In this document: positions 1 through 8,682 of the stretch, one piece after another | How the letters are laid out: each line of letters starts with the position of its first letter | How positions within the stretch are numbered: position 1 is the first letter of the stretch | Assembly: GCA_003224665.1 (NCBI GenBank) | Contig: QHZM01000157.1 | Location: 1 to 16,474, forward strand | DNA: 16,474 nt | Direction of reading: 5' to 3' | DNA from: Acidobacteriota bacterium | GTDB lineage: Bacteria; Acidobacteriota; Terriglobia; UBA7540 | Notes under the pieces: model-generated | Databases searched by the model: none | What the model was told of the DNA's origin: nothing | Seen by the model: only the letters and a program-made list of their open reading frames with translations | Position numbers and translations under genes: made by a program

Positions 1-175
1 GCTGATTCCTCTCGACGCGGAGGTGTACGCGCTCTCCTCCGTGCCTTTTCACGCCCGCCCTTGGGATGGCCTCTGGATCGCGGTCGCGGCGCTGAGCATC
101 AGCTTCCTGGCCACACTTTACCCTTCGCTCGCCGCCGCGCGCCTGAATCCGGTGGAGATTTTGCGCTATGAGTGA
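1..175 (+). CDS. C-terminal end of lipoprotein-releasing ABC transporter permease (LolC/LolE, FtsX-like), partial
   Basis: The last 57 residues of a membrane protein run from the window edge (first full codon at position 2) to a TGA at 173-175. They contain one hydrophobic helix (IAVAALSISFLATL) followed by YPSLAAARLNPVEILRYE. That ending matches the classic C-terminus of FtsX-domain permeases of the LolCDE system, which extract lipoproteins from the inner membrane for transfer to LolA. The lolD ATPase gene follows 97 bp downstream, which supports the assignment. LolC and LolE cannot be told apart from this fragment; a MacB-like permease is less likely given the neighbour. Confidence 0.85.
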   Translation, partial: LIPLDAEVYALSSVPFHARPWDGLWIAVAALSISFLATLYPSLAAARLNPVEILRYE

Positions 176-272
176 ATGAGCTTGCCGTTTAGTCGCGCCC
201 GGGGCTTCTCGACAAGCGGCCGTCCCGGGGGCGGAGAGAAGGGGGCTCGCGCGGCCGCTGCCCGGTCGCCAG

Positions 273-968
273 GTGAGTCAATTGCTGCGGGCTGAGAGAC
301 TTACGAAGATATACTGTTCGGGCCGGGAAGAGGTGGTGGTTTTTGAAGACCTCAATTTCGAAGTACGTTCGGGGGAGCTCGTGGCGCTCGTCGGGGAATC
401 GGGAGCGGGCAAGACGACTTTGCTGAATCTGCTGGCGGCACTGGACACTCCAACAAGGGGTGAGTTATACTACCGCGGAGAGAGGGTAAGCGGGTTTGGT
501 GACGAACGGCGAGCCAGCTACCGCAACGCGTGTATCGGGTTTGTCTGGCAAGCTCACCACCTCCTACCCGAATTTACGGCGCTCGAGAATGTGGTGCTCC
601 CGCAGCTCATCGGCGGGCGCGGCCTCTCTGCGGCGCGAGTCCGGGCCAGGGAGATGCTGGCTGAGGTTGGGCTTGAGCGGCTCGGGGAGCGGCGAGTAGG
701 CGAGCTCTCGGGCGGCGAGCAACAACGAGTGGCGCTGGCTCGGGCCCTGGCGAATCAGCCGGCGGTCCTGCTGGCGGATGAACCGACGGGCAACCTCGAC
801 CGGCGCAACGCCGAACGCGTCATGGAGGTGCTCGAACGATTGCACCGGGCGCGGAAGCTGACCTCGGTGCTGGCGACACACAACCTCGAACTGGCGCAGC
901 GTGCTGACCGGACGCTCCGCCTGGAGAACGGAAAGCTGATCGAAACAGTAGTTCCACGGCTTCGCTGA
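273..968 (+). CDS. lolD: Lipoprotein-releasing system ATP-binding protein LolD
   Basis: This 231-residue ABC ATPase starts at GTG 273. All nucleotide-binding motifs are visible: Walker A GESGAGKT (41-48), Q-loop Gln93 in FVWQ, signature LSGGE (145-149), Walker B VLLADE (165-170), D-loop NLD (174-176) and switch His203. The stretch HHLLPEFTALENV after the Q-loop is typical of LolD within the MacB/LolD subfamily. With the upstream permease it should power lipoprotein release from the inner membrane. Length is normal and nothing appears missing. The GTG start is supported by the family-like N-terminus (LLRAERLTKIY), although no strong ribosome-binding site precedes it. Confidence 0.93.
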   Translation: MSQLLRAERLTKIYCSGREEVVVFEDLNFEVRSGELVALVGESGAGKTTLLNLLAALDTPTRGELYYRGERVSGFGDERRASYRNACIGFVWQAHHLLPEFTALENVVLPQLIGGRGLSAARVRAREMLAEVGLERLGERRVGELSGGEQQRVALARALANQPAVLLADEPTGNLDRRNAERVMEVLERLHRARKLTSVLATHNLELAQRADRTLRLENGKLIETVVPRLR

Positions 969-1028
969 CCGCCCAGCGTTCAACGAGCATCCGGCCACTG
1001 GCCGGGATGGTTCGAAGACTGAGGAGCT

Positions 1029-1850
1029 ATGTTCGAACGATACACAGAAAAAGCTCGCCGCGTCATCTTTTTCGCCCGCTACGAGGCCAGTCAGTTCGGC
1101 AGCCCCTACATTGAGACTGAGCACCTGCTCCTCGGTCTCTTGCGCGAAGACAAAACTCTCACCAACCGCTTCCTTCGTTCGCACGCCTCCATCGAGTCCA
1201 TCCGCAAACAGGTGGAAGGGCGCACGCCCTCCCGCGAGAAAGTTTCGACTTCCGTGGACCTGCCCCTCAGCCAGGAGTGCAAACGCGTGCTCGCTTACGC
1301 CGCGGAGGAGGCCGAACGCCTGGCGAACAAGCACATCGGGACCGAGCACCTGCTTCTGGGGCTTCTGCGCGAGGACAAATCCTTTGCGGCGGAAATCCTT
1401 CACGAGCGGGGTCTCCGCCTCTCCACGATTCGGGAAGAGCTCGGCCGGGCTCAGAACGAAAAGGGCACGTCCGGCCGGCCCAAGGAAACATCGCTACTCT
1501 CGGAATTCAGCCGCGACCTCACCCAGGCTGCGATGGAGAACCAACTCGATCGCCGAGGGCGACGTCCCATCATTCCTGGCGGAAAAAAGAATCCTGGCCC
1601 TGGACCTTTCGCTGATCGTTGCGGGAACGAAATATCGCGGGCAGTTCGAAGAGCGCCTGAAGACCATCATGAAAGAACTGATGGAGGCGCAGAACGCCAT
1701 CATCTTCATCGACGAGTTGCACACCCTGGTGGGCGCGGGGTCAGCGGAAGGCTCGCTCGACGCGGCAAACATTCTGAAGCCTGCCCTTTCCCGCGGCGAG
1801 ATCCAGTGCATCGGCGCCACCGTGCCCTCCGAATACCGCAAGTCGATTGA
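1029..1850 (+). pseudogene. clpC: clpC-type AAA+ ATPase, N-terminal fragment (frame broken near 1550)
   Basis: ATG 1029 is preceded closely by GAGGAG (1021-1026). The first 174 residues are a good ClpC N-terminus, with two Clp_N repeats: one starting FERYTEKARRVIFFARYEA with ETEHLLLGLLRED, and one around 79-125 with GTEHLLLGLLRED. The linker to ATPase domain 1 follows (EFSRDLTQAAMENQLD). ClpC sequence in this frame stops at Asp174 (1548-1550); the remaining 99 residues to the stop at 1850 are out-of-frame noise. In ClpC, PVIGR...GEPGVGKTAI... should follow. Here that block is absent and the sequence resumes, in another frame, at IAEGDVPSFLA. A real product would be a Clp_N-domain protein with a junk tail. 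The alternative is an assembly or sequencing error. Confidence 0.85.
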
Positions 1851-3330
1851 AAAAGACCGCTCGCTCGAACGGCGTTTTCAGGCCGTGAAAGTGCCGCCGC
1901 CCACCGAGGCCGAGGCGGTCAAAATCCTGTACGGGATCAAGGACCGGTACGAAAAGTTCCACGCCGTCACCTATACCGATGAGGCGCTGAATTCTTCCGT
2001 TTACCTCTCCAGCCGGTACATCCCCGACCGGTTTCTGCCGGACAAGGCCATCGACCTGATTGACGAGGCCGGGGCGAGGGTAAAACTGCGGCAGAGCTCC
2101 TTGCCGGAAGAGATGATCGACGTCCAGAAGCGCATCAAGTTCGTGGTTCACCGCATGGAAAATGCCATCGCGAACCACGAGTTTGAAAAGGCGCGATTCT
2201 ACTCGGACGAGGAGCGGAAGGAACGCGAGAACCTCCGCCTGCTGCGGGAGAAATACCACATCGACGAGACTGCCATGGGCGTGGTGAGCCGGGAGGATAT
2301 TGAGGAGGTCGTTTCGCGCTGGACAGGCGTCCCGGTCACCTCCATCAAAGAAGAGGAAATCTCCAAGCTCCTGCGCGTCGAGGAGGAGCTCGAGAAGCGG
2401 GTCATCAAGCAGGAGAGGGCGATCGAGGCTCTGGCGCACGCCATTCGCCGCTCCAGGGCCGGTCTCAAAGCTCCGGGCCGACCTGTCGGGTCGTTCCTGT
2501 TCCTTGGCCCCACGGGCGTTGGGAAGACGGAAACGGCGCGGTCGCTCGCGGAATTTCTCTTCGGGACTGAGCGCTCTCTGATCCGCTTCGACATGTCGGA
2601 GTTCATGGAGAAACATTCGGTGTCGAAGTTGATTGGTTCGCCGCCGGGTTACGTGGGCTACGAGGAAGGTGGCCAGCTTACTGAACGCGTGCGCCGCTCG
2701 CCATACTCCGTGATTTTGCTCGACGAAATCGAAAAGGCCCACCCGGACATCTTTAACATCCTCTTGCAGGTCTTTGAGGATGGTCACCTGACCGACGGCT
2801 TGGGCAACACCGCGGACTTCAAGAACACGATCATCATCATGACCTCGAACATCGGCGCCCGCGCGCTCAAGCGAGGCGCCACCGGTTACCGGGTCCCGGG
2901 CCGCCTGGGGGAGCAGGACCAAGCCGAACAGATGGTCATGAGTGAGGTTAAGAAGCTGTTCAATCCGGAGTTCTTGAACCGTCTGGACGAGATCATCGTG
3001 TTCAACCCCCTCACCAGGGACGACCTCGAGAAGATCATTAACATGCTGGTTGAGAGGATGAACGAGAACCTGAAGCAGAAGGGCATCCGCATTGTCCTGT
3101 CGGATGACGCCGCGGACTGGATTGTGAAAAAAGTCTGTGATGACTTGTCCTACGGAGCTCGCCCCCTGCGGCGCGCTCTGCAGACGTATATTGAAGACCC
3201 CCTTTCGGAAATGTTGATTCAAGGGAAGATCCAGCCCGGGGCGATGCTCGAAGTCATCATGGAAAACGAGGCACTCCGTTACAGAGCCGTGAACGACAAG
3301 CTCGTTGTGACGACGCCCCTCTCGCAATGA
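1549..3330 (+). pseudogene. clpC: clpC-type AAA+ ATPase, remainder of the gene in a different frame
   Basis: From ATC 1549 the frame reads IAEGDVPSFLAEKRILALDLS and continues as ClpC to TGA 3328-3330. It has the domain-1 Walker B FIDELHT (about 1702-1722), the arginine-finger region LERRF, a UVR-like middle segment (NHEFEKARFY, about 2172), domain-2 Walker A GPTGVGKT (2506-2529), Walker B VILLDEIE (about 2711), FLNRLDEI, and sensor-2 GARPLRR (3154-3174). ClpC normally unfolds proteins for ClpP. The expected ClpP-docking VGF-type loop seems to read TGY (GATGYRV). The domain-1 Walker A is not in the window. Compared with B. subtilis ClpC (from memory) about 44 residues, near 134 nt, are missing, which explains the frame change. 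The first in-frame ATG is 1669, too late for a normal protein. Confidence 0.85.
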
Positions 3331-3356
3331 GGCAGGTCGGCGATTCCGAGGAAAAA

Positions 3357-3375
3357 CCGGGCCGCCCACGCCCGG
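3357..3375 (+). other. GC-rich hairpin downstream of clpC
   Basis: CCGGGC (3357-3362) and GCCCGG (3370-3375) form a 6-bp stem with a 7-nt loop, 27 nt after the clpC stop. No T-run follows, so it is not a standard intrinsic terminator. It could be a weak transcript end or chance in GC-rich DNA. The rest of the 187-bp gap to bamA shows no gene. Confidence 0.25.
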
Positions 3376-3517
3376 GCGAAGCAGGCGATCCGCCCTCCCC
3401 CCGCGGGTCCGGAAAAAGGCTCTTCAATCGCACCTTTCCAGCCAACTTCTGTTAGACTGGCGGCATCGGAAAATCTGAGTCCCGATTACTCCAAGGGGGG
3501 AGGCTCTCTTTTCAGGG

Positions 3518-6313
3518 ATGCATTCGGCTACGCGGAAACCAGGGTTCAATTCGTGCTGGCCGGCCTGGGGAGCGCTTGCCCTGGTCTGGCTTTCAGTACC
3601 CGCATTGTGCCAGCAGGACCCGGCGCAAAAGACCGTCCCTCCGGGGAACGCCCAGGGGAAAGGTGAAAAGCCTGCGGCTCCCACGCCTCAGAAGCCTCCT
3701 GAAAAGCCGCCGAGCGAAACGCCCAAAGAGCCCGAGAAGCTGCAACTTGAAACCCCACAGGCACCTCCCGGGGAGGCACCGAAACCCCAGGTCCCCGGTG
3801 CGCAGGCGCCAGCGACGCCTCGCCCTGCCGAAGAGTCCCGCCAGGCGATCATCGAGGACATCATTTTCCGTGGCAACAGGCGCGTGCCTGCTTCGACCCT
3901 CCGCGCGCGAATTTTCTCTCACAAGGGCGACGCCTATGATGAAAGCGCGCTCGAACGAGACTTCATGGCCCTCTGGAACACGGCCTTCCTGGACGACATT
4001 CGCTTGGAGGTAACCGACGGCGAAACGGGCAAGATTGTGACCTTTTTTTCGATCCAGTCCCAGTATGACCCCGTTGTGATCAAACGCGCGGAAGTCGTCA
4101 TGCAGGACCTCCTGTCGGCTCACGGGCGGCAGTTCGCCACGGTGCGGGCGCGGACTCGGAACATCCCGCCGAATTCCGTCGCGCTGACGTTCATCGTGGT
4201 GGAAGGCCCGAAAGTCAAAGTCGGGAGGATCCGCTTCAACGGGAACAAGGTGCTGTCTTCCGGCGCCCTGATCCGCGCCATGAAACTTTCGCGGCCCGTC
4301 GGCGTCCCGCCATGGTTTAACTGGTTCCACAAGACTTATGACCGCGACAAAGTCCTGTATGACCTCGAGAAGGTCCGGGAGCTTTATCAGGAGCACGGGT
4401 ACTTTTTCGCACTCGCCAAGGAGCCGGCGGTCAAGATGACGGACGTCAAACGCCGGTGGCCTTTCTTCTTTTTCAGTTGGGGACGCGGCAAGCGCGTGGA
4501 CTTGACCATCCCCGTCGAAGAAGGCGACCAGTACCACCTGGGGCGCTTCGTGATTCGCGGCAACAAACTCTTCAAGCAAGACATCCTGGCGGCTGTCCTC
4601 CAGATGAAGAGCGGCGACGTATTCAACCGCACCAAAGTGACCAAGGCCGTCGAAAATTACCGCAAGCTCTACGGCCAGTTCGGTTACATCAACTTCGCCG
4701 CCAATCCGGACATCGAGCCCGACAACAAGAAGCGCGTGATCAACCTGGCGCTGGATTTCGAGGAGGACAAACAGTTCTTCGTGCACCGGATCGAGTTCTC
4801 TGGAAACACGAAGACTAGGGACAAGGTGGTCCGGCGCGAGCTCCTCGTCGATGAAGGGAGCGTCTTCAATACGACGTGGTGGGACTTCAGCGTCCTGCGC
4901 ATGAACCAATTGGGTTTCTTCGACCCGCTTAAGAAAGAGGACTATGACATCAAGCAGGACACGAAAGAAGGGAAGGTGGACATCACCGTCAAGCTGAAGG
5001 AAAAGGGGCGCAGCTCGATCGGATTTTCGGGCGGGATCAGCGGCCTGGCGGGTAACTTTGTGGGCATCAATTACGCCACGAACAATTTCCTGGGCCTGGG
5101 CGAAACCCTCAGCGTGCAGATGGAAGTGGGCACATTCCAGAAGCTTTATTCCTTCGGCTTTACCGAGCCGTACCTTTTCGACCGCCCCATCAGCTCGGGG
5201 TTTACCATCTTCAAGAGCGACTACCGCTTTGACCAGCTCCGTCAGGCGGCCTACCTCGGGGGCTTCGGCCAGAGCGGTTTGAACGCCTTGCAGCAGACAC
5301 CGTTTGGCCAGTTCTTCGCCCAGAACTTCCAGCAGAATTCTTCCGGCTTCACGACTTTCCTCAGCTACCCCCTGCGGCGAAGTTTTGCCCGCATAGGTCT
5401 GACTTACAGTTTTTCAGTGAGCAGCGTTCAGACCTTCAGCCCCGCGTCCCAGTCTTTCTTCAACTCATTGGCGTTTCGCCAGTTCCAGGGCCCGAACCAG
5501 CTCAACTGCATCGTTTCCAGCCAGATCATGCCGACTTACGTTCTTGAAGGAAAGTATTTCCACCCGATCAATCACGGCAGGAATGTCCTGGGGTTCCACG
5601 GGTTGGCCTCGACGATCTCGGGCTTTGGCGGCAAAGTCCCTCCTCCCTTCTCCCGGATTTATATGGGCGGGGAGTATGATATCCGCGGCTTCGATATCTA
5701 TACGATCAGCCCCATCGGCTTCTTCCCGACCATCGGCCAGGTCTGCAACCGGGACAATACTGGAAATCAAATTTGGGCCGTCAATGCGCAAGGGCAACAG
5801 CAGCCTGGCGTCTGCGGGTCGTACACGCGGTATCCGTACAACACGATCCAGTTCCCAGGGGGAGATACGGAGCTCCTGACAAACTTCGAGTACCGTGTAC
5901 CCATCGCCGGCCCTGTCACGCTTTCCTACTTCGTGGATACCGGCACGACCTTTATCTGGAGGCCGAGCCAGCTCAAGTTGCAGCCCGAAACCTTCAAGCC
6001 GATCAACGACTTGTTTCCTTATTTCCCGACGCCGGACCATCTGAAGCCGATCGGCCTGACCAATTTCCGCCCGCGGAGCTCCACGGGTATCGAATTACAG
6101 GTCATCCTTCCCGTGGTGAACATGCCGCTCCGGATCTTTTACGGCTATAACTGGCTCCGCCTCAATGACCGAATCCTCCCGCCGCAAGCCGTTCCACCTT
6201 TGTCCCTTTTCCCCAACCAGGCGACCTACAACGATGCCCTGAAAGTCTTCGCGCCTTTCCGCCTGCCGGACCGTAAAACGCGGCTGGGCTTCACGGTGGC
6301 TCGGACGTTTTAG
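3518..6313 (+). CDS. bamA: Outer membrane protein assembly factor BamA (with apparent internal deletions)
   Basis: This 931-residue protein has a signal peptide (hydrophobic WGALALVWLSVPALC, cleavage about residue 32), a proline-rich linker (about 34-103), POTRA repeats and a C-terminal Omp85 barrel ending in Phe (GFTVARTF). POTRA starts are visible at IIEDIIFRGNRRV, VKVGRIRFNGNKV, HLGRFVIRGNKLF and FVHRIEFSGNTK; the barrel L6 motif is IRGFD. BamA inserts beta-barrel proteins into the outer membrane, and Skp-encoding DNA follows, as is common. Two oddities stand out. After GKIVTFF (residue about 177, T7 run 4043-4049) the sequence jumps to SIQSQYDPVVIKRAEVV, so the beta1-alpha1 half of POTRA2 is missing in frame. 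Near residue 674 the barrel jumps from QIMPTY to VLEGKYF, where related proteins (from memory) have about 35-45 more residues. The frame stays open, so a shortened protein could be made. Confidence 0.92.
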   Translation: MHSATRKPGFNSCWPAWGALALVWLSVPALCQQDPAQKTVPPGNAQGKGEKPAAPTPQKPPEKPPSETPKEPEKLQLETPQAPPGEAPKPQVPGAQAPATPRPAEESRQAIIEDIIFRGNRRVPASTLRARIFSHKGDAYDESALERDFMALWNTAFLDDIRLEVTDGETGKIVTFFSIQSQYDPVVIKRAEVVMQDLLSAHGRQFATVRARTRNIPPNSVALTFIVVEGPKVKVGRIRFNGNKVLSSGALIRAMKLSRPVGVPPWFNWFHKTYDRDKVLYDLEKVRELYQEHGYFFALAKEPAVKMTDVKRRWPFFFFSWGRGKRVDLTIPVEEGDQYHLGRFVIRGNKLFKQDILAAVLQMKSGDVFNRTKVTKAVENYRKLYGQFGYINFAANPDIEPDNKKRVINLALDFEEDKQFFVHRIEFSGNTKTRDKVVRRELLVDEGSVFNTTWWDFSVLRMNQLGFFDPLKKEDYDIKQDTKEGKVDITVKLKEKGRSSIGFSGGISGLAGNFVGINYATNNFLGLGETLSVQMEVGTFQKLYSFGFTEPYLFDRPISSGFTIFKSDYRFDQLRQAAYLGGFGQSGLNALQQTPFGQFFAQNFQQNSSGFTTFLSYPLRRSFARIGLTYSFSVSSVQTFSPASQSFFNSLAFRQFQGPNQLNCIVSSQIMPTYVLEGKYFHPINHGRNVLGFHGLASTISGFGGKVPPPFSRIYMGGEYDIRGFDIYTISPIGFFPTIGQVCNRDNTGNQIWAVNAQGQQQPGVCGSYTRYPYNTIQFPGGDTELLTNFEYRVPIAGPVTLSYFVDTGTTFIWRPSQLKLQPETFKPINDLFPYFPTPDHLKPIGLTNFRPRSSTGIELQVILPVVNMPLRIFYGYNWLRLNDRILPPQAVPPLSLFPNQATYNDALKVFAPFRLPDRKTRLGFTVARTF

Positions 6314-6335
6314 CGGCCGGGAATTGGGTTACAAT
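6308..6335 (+). promoter_or_regulatory. Possible promoter for skp/ompH
   Basis: TACAAT (6330-6335) is a good -10 match. A weak -35-like TTTTAG (6308-6313) lies 16 bp upstream, overlapping the end of bamA. It sits about 45 bp before the skp start. Read-through from bamA is an equally reasonable source of transcript. Confidence 0.3.
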
Positions 6336-6380
6336 GGGGTAGTTTCGGACTCGGGCAAGATATTCACTGAAGGAGTAGGA

Positions 6381-6917
6381 ATGAAAAACCGAATTTTAGC
6401 CCTCGCGGTCCCCCTCTGTCTGTTAGCCCTGCCCATCCCTTCCCGGTCGCAGGGGTCGGCTTCGACGCCGCTGAAGGTCGGGATTATCAACATCCAGGAA
6501 GCGATCGCCAGCACCGGGGAAGGCAAGAAAGCCTTCGGAGAGATTCAGAAGAAGTTTCAGCCTCGCCAGCAGGAGCTCCAGCGACAGCAGCAGGAAATCC
6601 AGGCCGTGCAGGAACAACTGCAGAAGCAGGCCAACACGCTCAGCGAGGAAGAGCAACGACGCCTGAGTCGCGAGCTCGAGGAAAAGCAAAAGCTCTTCAA
6701 GCGGTCCACGGAAGACGCTGACGCTGACTACCGCGCAGAAGGTCAAGATGTGATCCAGCGGATTGGGCGCAAGATGGTGCCGCTGATCAACGAGTACGCC
6801 CAGCAACGAGGCTATGCGACGAGCGCAGGCTCCTCGGCCGCGCCGGCAGGCCGCCCCTCCTTGCCCGCTTCCAGACCTCCGACTCCTGTTAAGCCTCCGG
6901 ACAAGCCGAAGCCTTAG
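6381..6917 (+). CDS. skp: Periplasmic chaperone Skp/OmpH family protein, shortened at the C-terminus
   Basis: ATG 6381 is chosen over the in-frame start at 6324 because AAGGAG (6370-6375) sits 5 nt upstream and a signal peptide begins exactly there (MKNRILALAVPLCLLALP, cleavage near SRS-QG). The 178-residue protein has the OmpH start KVGIINIQEAIAST, then a long Gln/Glu-rich coiled coil (about 50-125) forming the tentacles that hold unfolded outer-membrane proteins, then IGRKMVPLINEYAQQRGYA. Family members continue with a conserved hydrophobic strand and a Y/A-x-IDIT-like segment before a Pro/Ala tail. Here residue 146 runs straight into the tail (TSAGSSAAPAGRP). About 30-40 residues therefore seem missing in frame near 6816-6824. 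The trimer-forming body may be damaged. Placement just after bamA fits the function. Confidence 0.85.
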   Translation: MKNRILALAVPLCLLALPIPSRSQGSASTPLKVGIINIQEAIASTGEGKKAFGEIQKKFQPRQQELQRQQQEIQAVQEQLQKQANTLSEEEQRRLSRELEEKQKLFKRSTEDADADYRAEGQDVIQRIGRKMVPLINEYAQQRGYATSAGSSAAPAGRPSLPASRPPTPVKPPDKPKP

Positions 6918-7136
6918 CGGCTGGCGACCGGCGGCCTCCTCCATGAGCTGGACTCAGGAACTGTACCAGGCGGGACTCGAGTTTTTGGGCATCAGGGGTC
7001 CGTCGTTGTGTGTTCTCCCTGGGCGTAAGCCGCCGGGCTGAGCTGCGGCGGCCTGCATCCACCATCCCTTCGTAGACGGAGCCGGTCGACACGCTACACG
7101 CACGCCGCAGAACACCTTTCTGGCTCTGTTAATGTT
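6918..7136. other. Intergenic stretch with a GC-rich hairpin, no gene seen
   Basis: No reading frame here looks like a protein. GCCGCCG (7029-7035) and CGGCGGC (7046-7052) form a 7-bp stem with a 10-nt loop about 110 bp after skp. There is no T-tract, so a terminator role is only a guess. Confidence 0.4.
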
Positions 7137-7448
7137 TTAGTGCTGGCTCGATTTGTCGCCTAAAGCTTGCGGGCCCCGGGGGCGCGCCGGACCACGATCT
7201 TTGTTTCGGAGGGCGGTTCCTTTTGCGTCAGCGTGGATAAAGGGCGGAGCTGAAACCAGCTCCCAATATCCGGGATTGAGTGGAGGGGCACTCATCGCCT
7301 CAACGGGATAACCCCCGGGGCGTCTGACACGGAGGAAGAATTCTCCAGCGCTGTCGGAATATACAAGTTGGCCGTCAACCCGAACGGCAATTCCCCAGAC
7401 CGGTTGTAACCGTCCCGTGAACCCATCTTCCGCAGCTGAAGGTTCCAA
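7137..7448 (-). pseudogene. C-terminal relic of an usher-like/surface beta-barrel protein
   Basis: On the minus strand an open frame bounded upstream by a stop encodes GFTGRLQPVWGIAVRVDG, then YSDSAGEFFLRVRRPGGYPVE, then NPGYWELVSAP. This pattern, a carboxypeptidase-regulatory-like strand pair with an S-AGEFFLRV core, is the kind of C-terminus I associate with large acidobacterial usher-like or surface proteins. The first 30 codons or so and the last 30 look non-coding. No matching N-terminal sequence is found upstream on the same strand (7449-8000) in any frame, so it is probably a gene remnant. Only a TTG could start it. A small real gene is possible but less likely. Confidence 0.45.
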
Positions 7449-8012
7449 GTGTTACTCCTTGGCAGATGAGGGCGGGCGCGTGGTGCGCCTTACCGGGAGG
7501 GGCACCTACGTCTCGCGTAAGAAGCCCATCCTCTTGGAAAATCCATCCTGGCCGGAGCGCCGGCTGACCCTGCGGACTGGGCACGTGCGCGCACGGATTA
7601 TAGAGCGATTGGTGGGGAATGCGTGGCGAAAGAAGGTCCATGCGTCGGACACCATTTACTGAACCCTTGGTATTTCCGGTTCGGGTTTGGCTCAAGCTCC
7701 GCCTCCGCTTGCCGATACAGTAAGTGGAGGGATTGGGTGAGTTCCTGGTGAAAACCGCCCGAACAGCCGGGTTCAATTTCTTCGACGCTTCTGATCTGGT
7801 GGCTGGATTCGAGATAGTGGTCTCATGCGTGGGCACGTCTCTGATCAATATTTCTTTACCAATAGTTCGGGAGGTTGGAATCGAAAGATTCTGAAGGAGT
7901 TGCCACATCCGTTGCGGCTGGGATTGGCAGCCTGGGTGCATGTTCCGTCCCTGCAGTCCGCTCCGGAGTAAATTCAAGCGGGAGGACGACAGGCCAGAAA
8001 TCGGTTACAAAA
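7449..8012. other. Stretch without a convincing gene
   Basis: Frames on both strands are short or low in protein character. One minus-strand frame (roughly 7605-7830) stays open for about 74 codons and includes LYRQAEAELEPNPNRKYQG, but it has no start or recognisable motif. This is most likely decayed sequence between the two relics. Confidence 0.4.
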
Positions 8013-8682
8013 ATGTACGAACAACCAAACTTCGACCGTCAGCTTGCGCGCCTTCTGGGAACACTATCGAGGACGAAACTTGAGAGTGTTCAGGCCTTTC
8101 TGCTCGTATTTTCAGGACTCTTCCCTTCAGCCCCTCGCGCCTTGGCACAAACTGCCGGTCGAAGCGTTGTAAGCCTGCGAGTCAAAGTTAACGTGGTCAG
8201 CGTGGTTCAAACTGGATCCGCATATCAAAGAAACATATCGATCTTTTCACAACAAACGCCGACGGCTTCTACAGGTTCTGTACTGCTTTGGGCCAGGCAA
8301 AGGGAGTCGTTATCATTGACCAAGGAAGTGAGAAAACTCTCCGAGTCGGGCTGGGAGTCCGAGCTTTCTGCTGCTGCGGCAATCTCTGGTGCAACTGAAG
8401 CTAGGGGTGGCCGGCGAGTCATAGCATTCTCTAAGAGGTCTGGGTGTCTGAAAAAAATTAGACCTCCGGCTTCTGATACGGTTGAACAAAGCGAAGCCCT
8501 AATCCTCACCGGCATTGTCGTACGCCGCTGAACGACTTGCCGACCACGCCTTTGGTAACCAACTAATAAATCACTTTGGTTGTTACACTGCAGGCACTTG
8601 CGCCGCTTCTGCAAAATGCTCTAATGTGCAATCAGGTGGGGATATCGTCCGCGCAGGAGAGATTGGCGCCCTTTCTCTTTGA
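8013..8682 (+). pseudogene. Relic of a secreted protein split over three frames
   Basis: From ATG 8013 the first frame gives a signal-peptide-like stretch (SVQAFLLVFSGLFPSAPRALAQ) and VVSLRVKVNVVSVVQTGSAYQRNI. At about 8235-8242 the protein-like sequence moves to another frame: DLFTTNADGFYRF, then a stretch ending VVIIDQGSEKTLRVGLG, stopping at 8396-8398. TNADGFYRF resembles the core of carboxypeptidase-regulatory-like domains. A third frame is open from about 8486 to 8682 (includes FGCYTAGTCAASAKC and SGGDIVRAGEIGAL). The first frame stays open to 8531, but its later part looks non-coding. I read this as one decayed gene for a secreted protein, family unknown. Chance open frames are the alternative. 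Confidence 0.4.

Noticed and set aside
1111..1548. The in-frame 5' extension of the clpC C-terminal frame
   Set aside because: Its translation is Arg/Ser/Pro-rich noise overlapping real Clp_N sequence in another frame; the ClpC match in this frame starts at 1549.
1545..1555. Programmed ribosomal frameshifting in clpC
   Set aside because: There is no slippery heptamer, and frameshifting would not restore the missing Walker A block.
1741..3369. A 542-codon open frame on the minus strand opposite clpC
   Set aside because: It mirrors the codon pattern of clpC, whose motifs are unmistakable on the + strand; its translation shows no domain.
3593..4909. A 438-codon open frame on the minus strand opposite bamA
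   Set aside because: It is an antisense shadow of POTRA-coding sequence in GC-rich DNA; the + strand is clearly coding.
7375..7977. A 200-codon minus-strand frame
   Set aside because: No motif or family resemblance, and it overlaps, in another frame, the more protein-like relic at 7137-7448.
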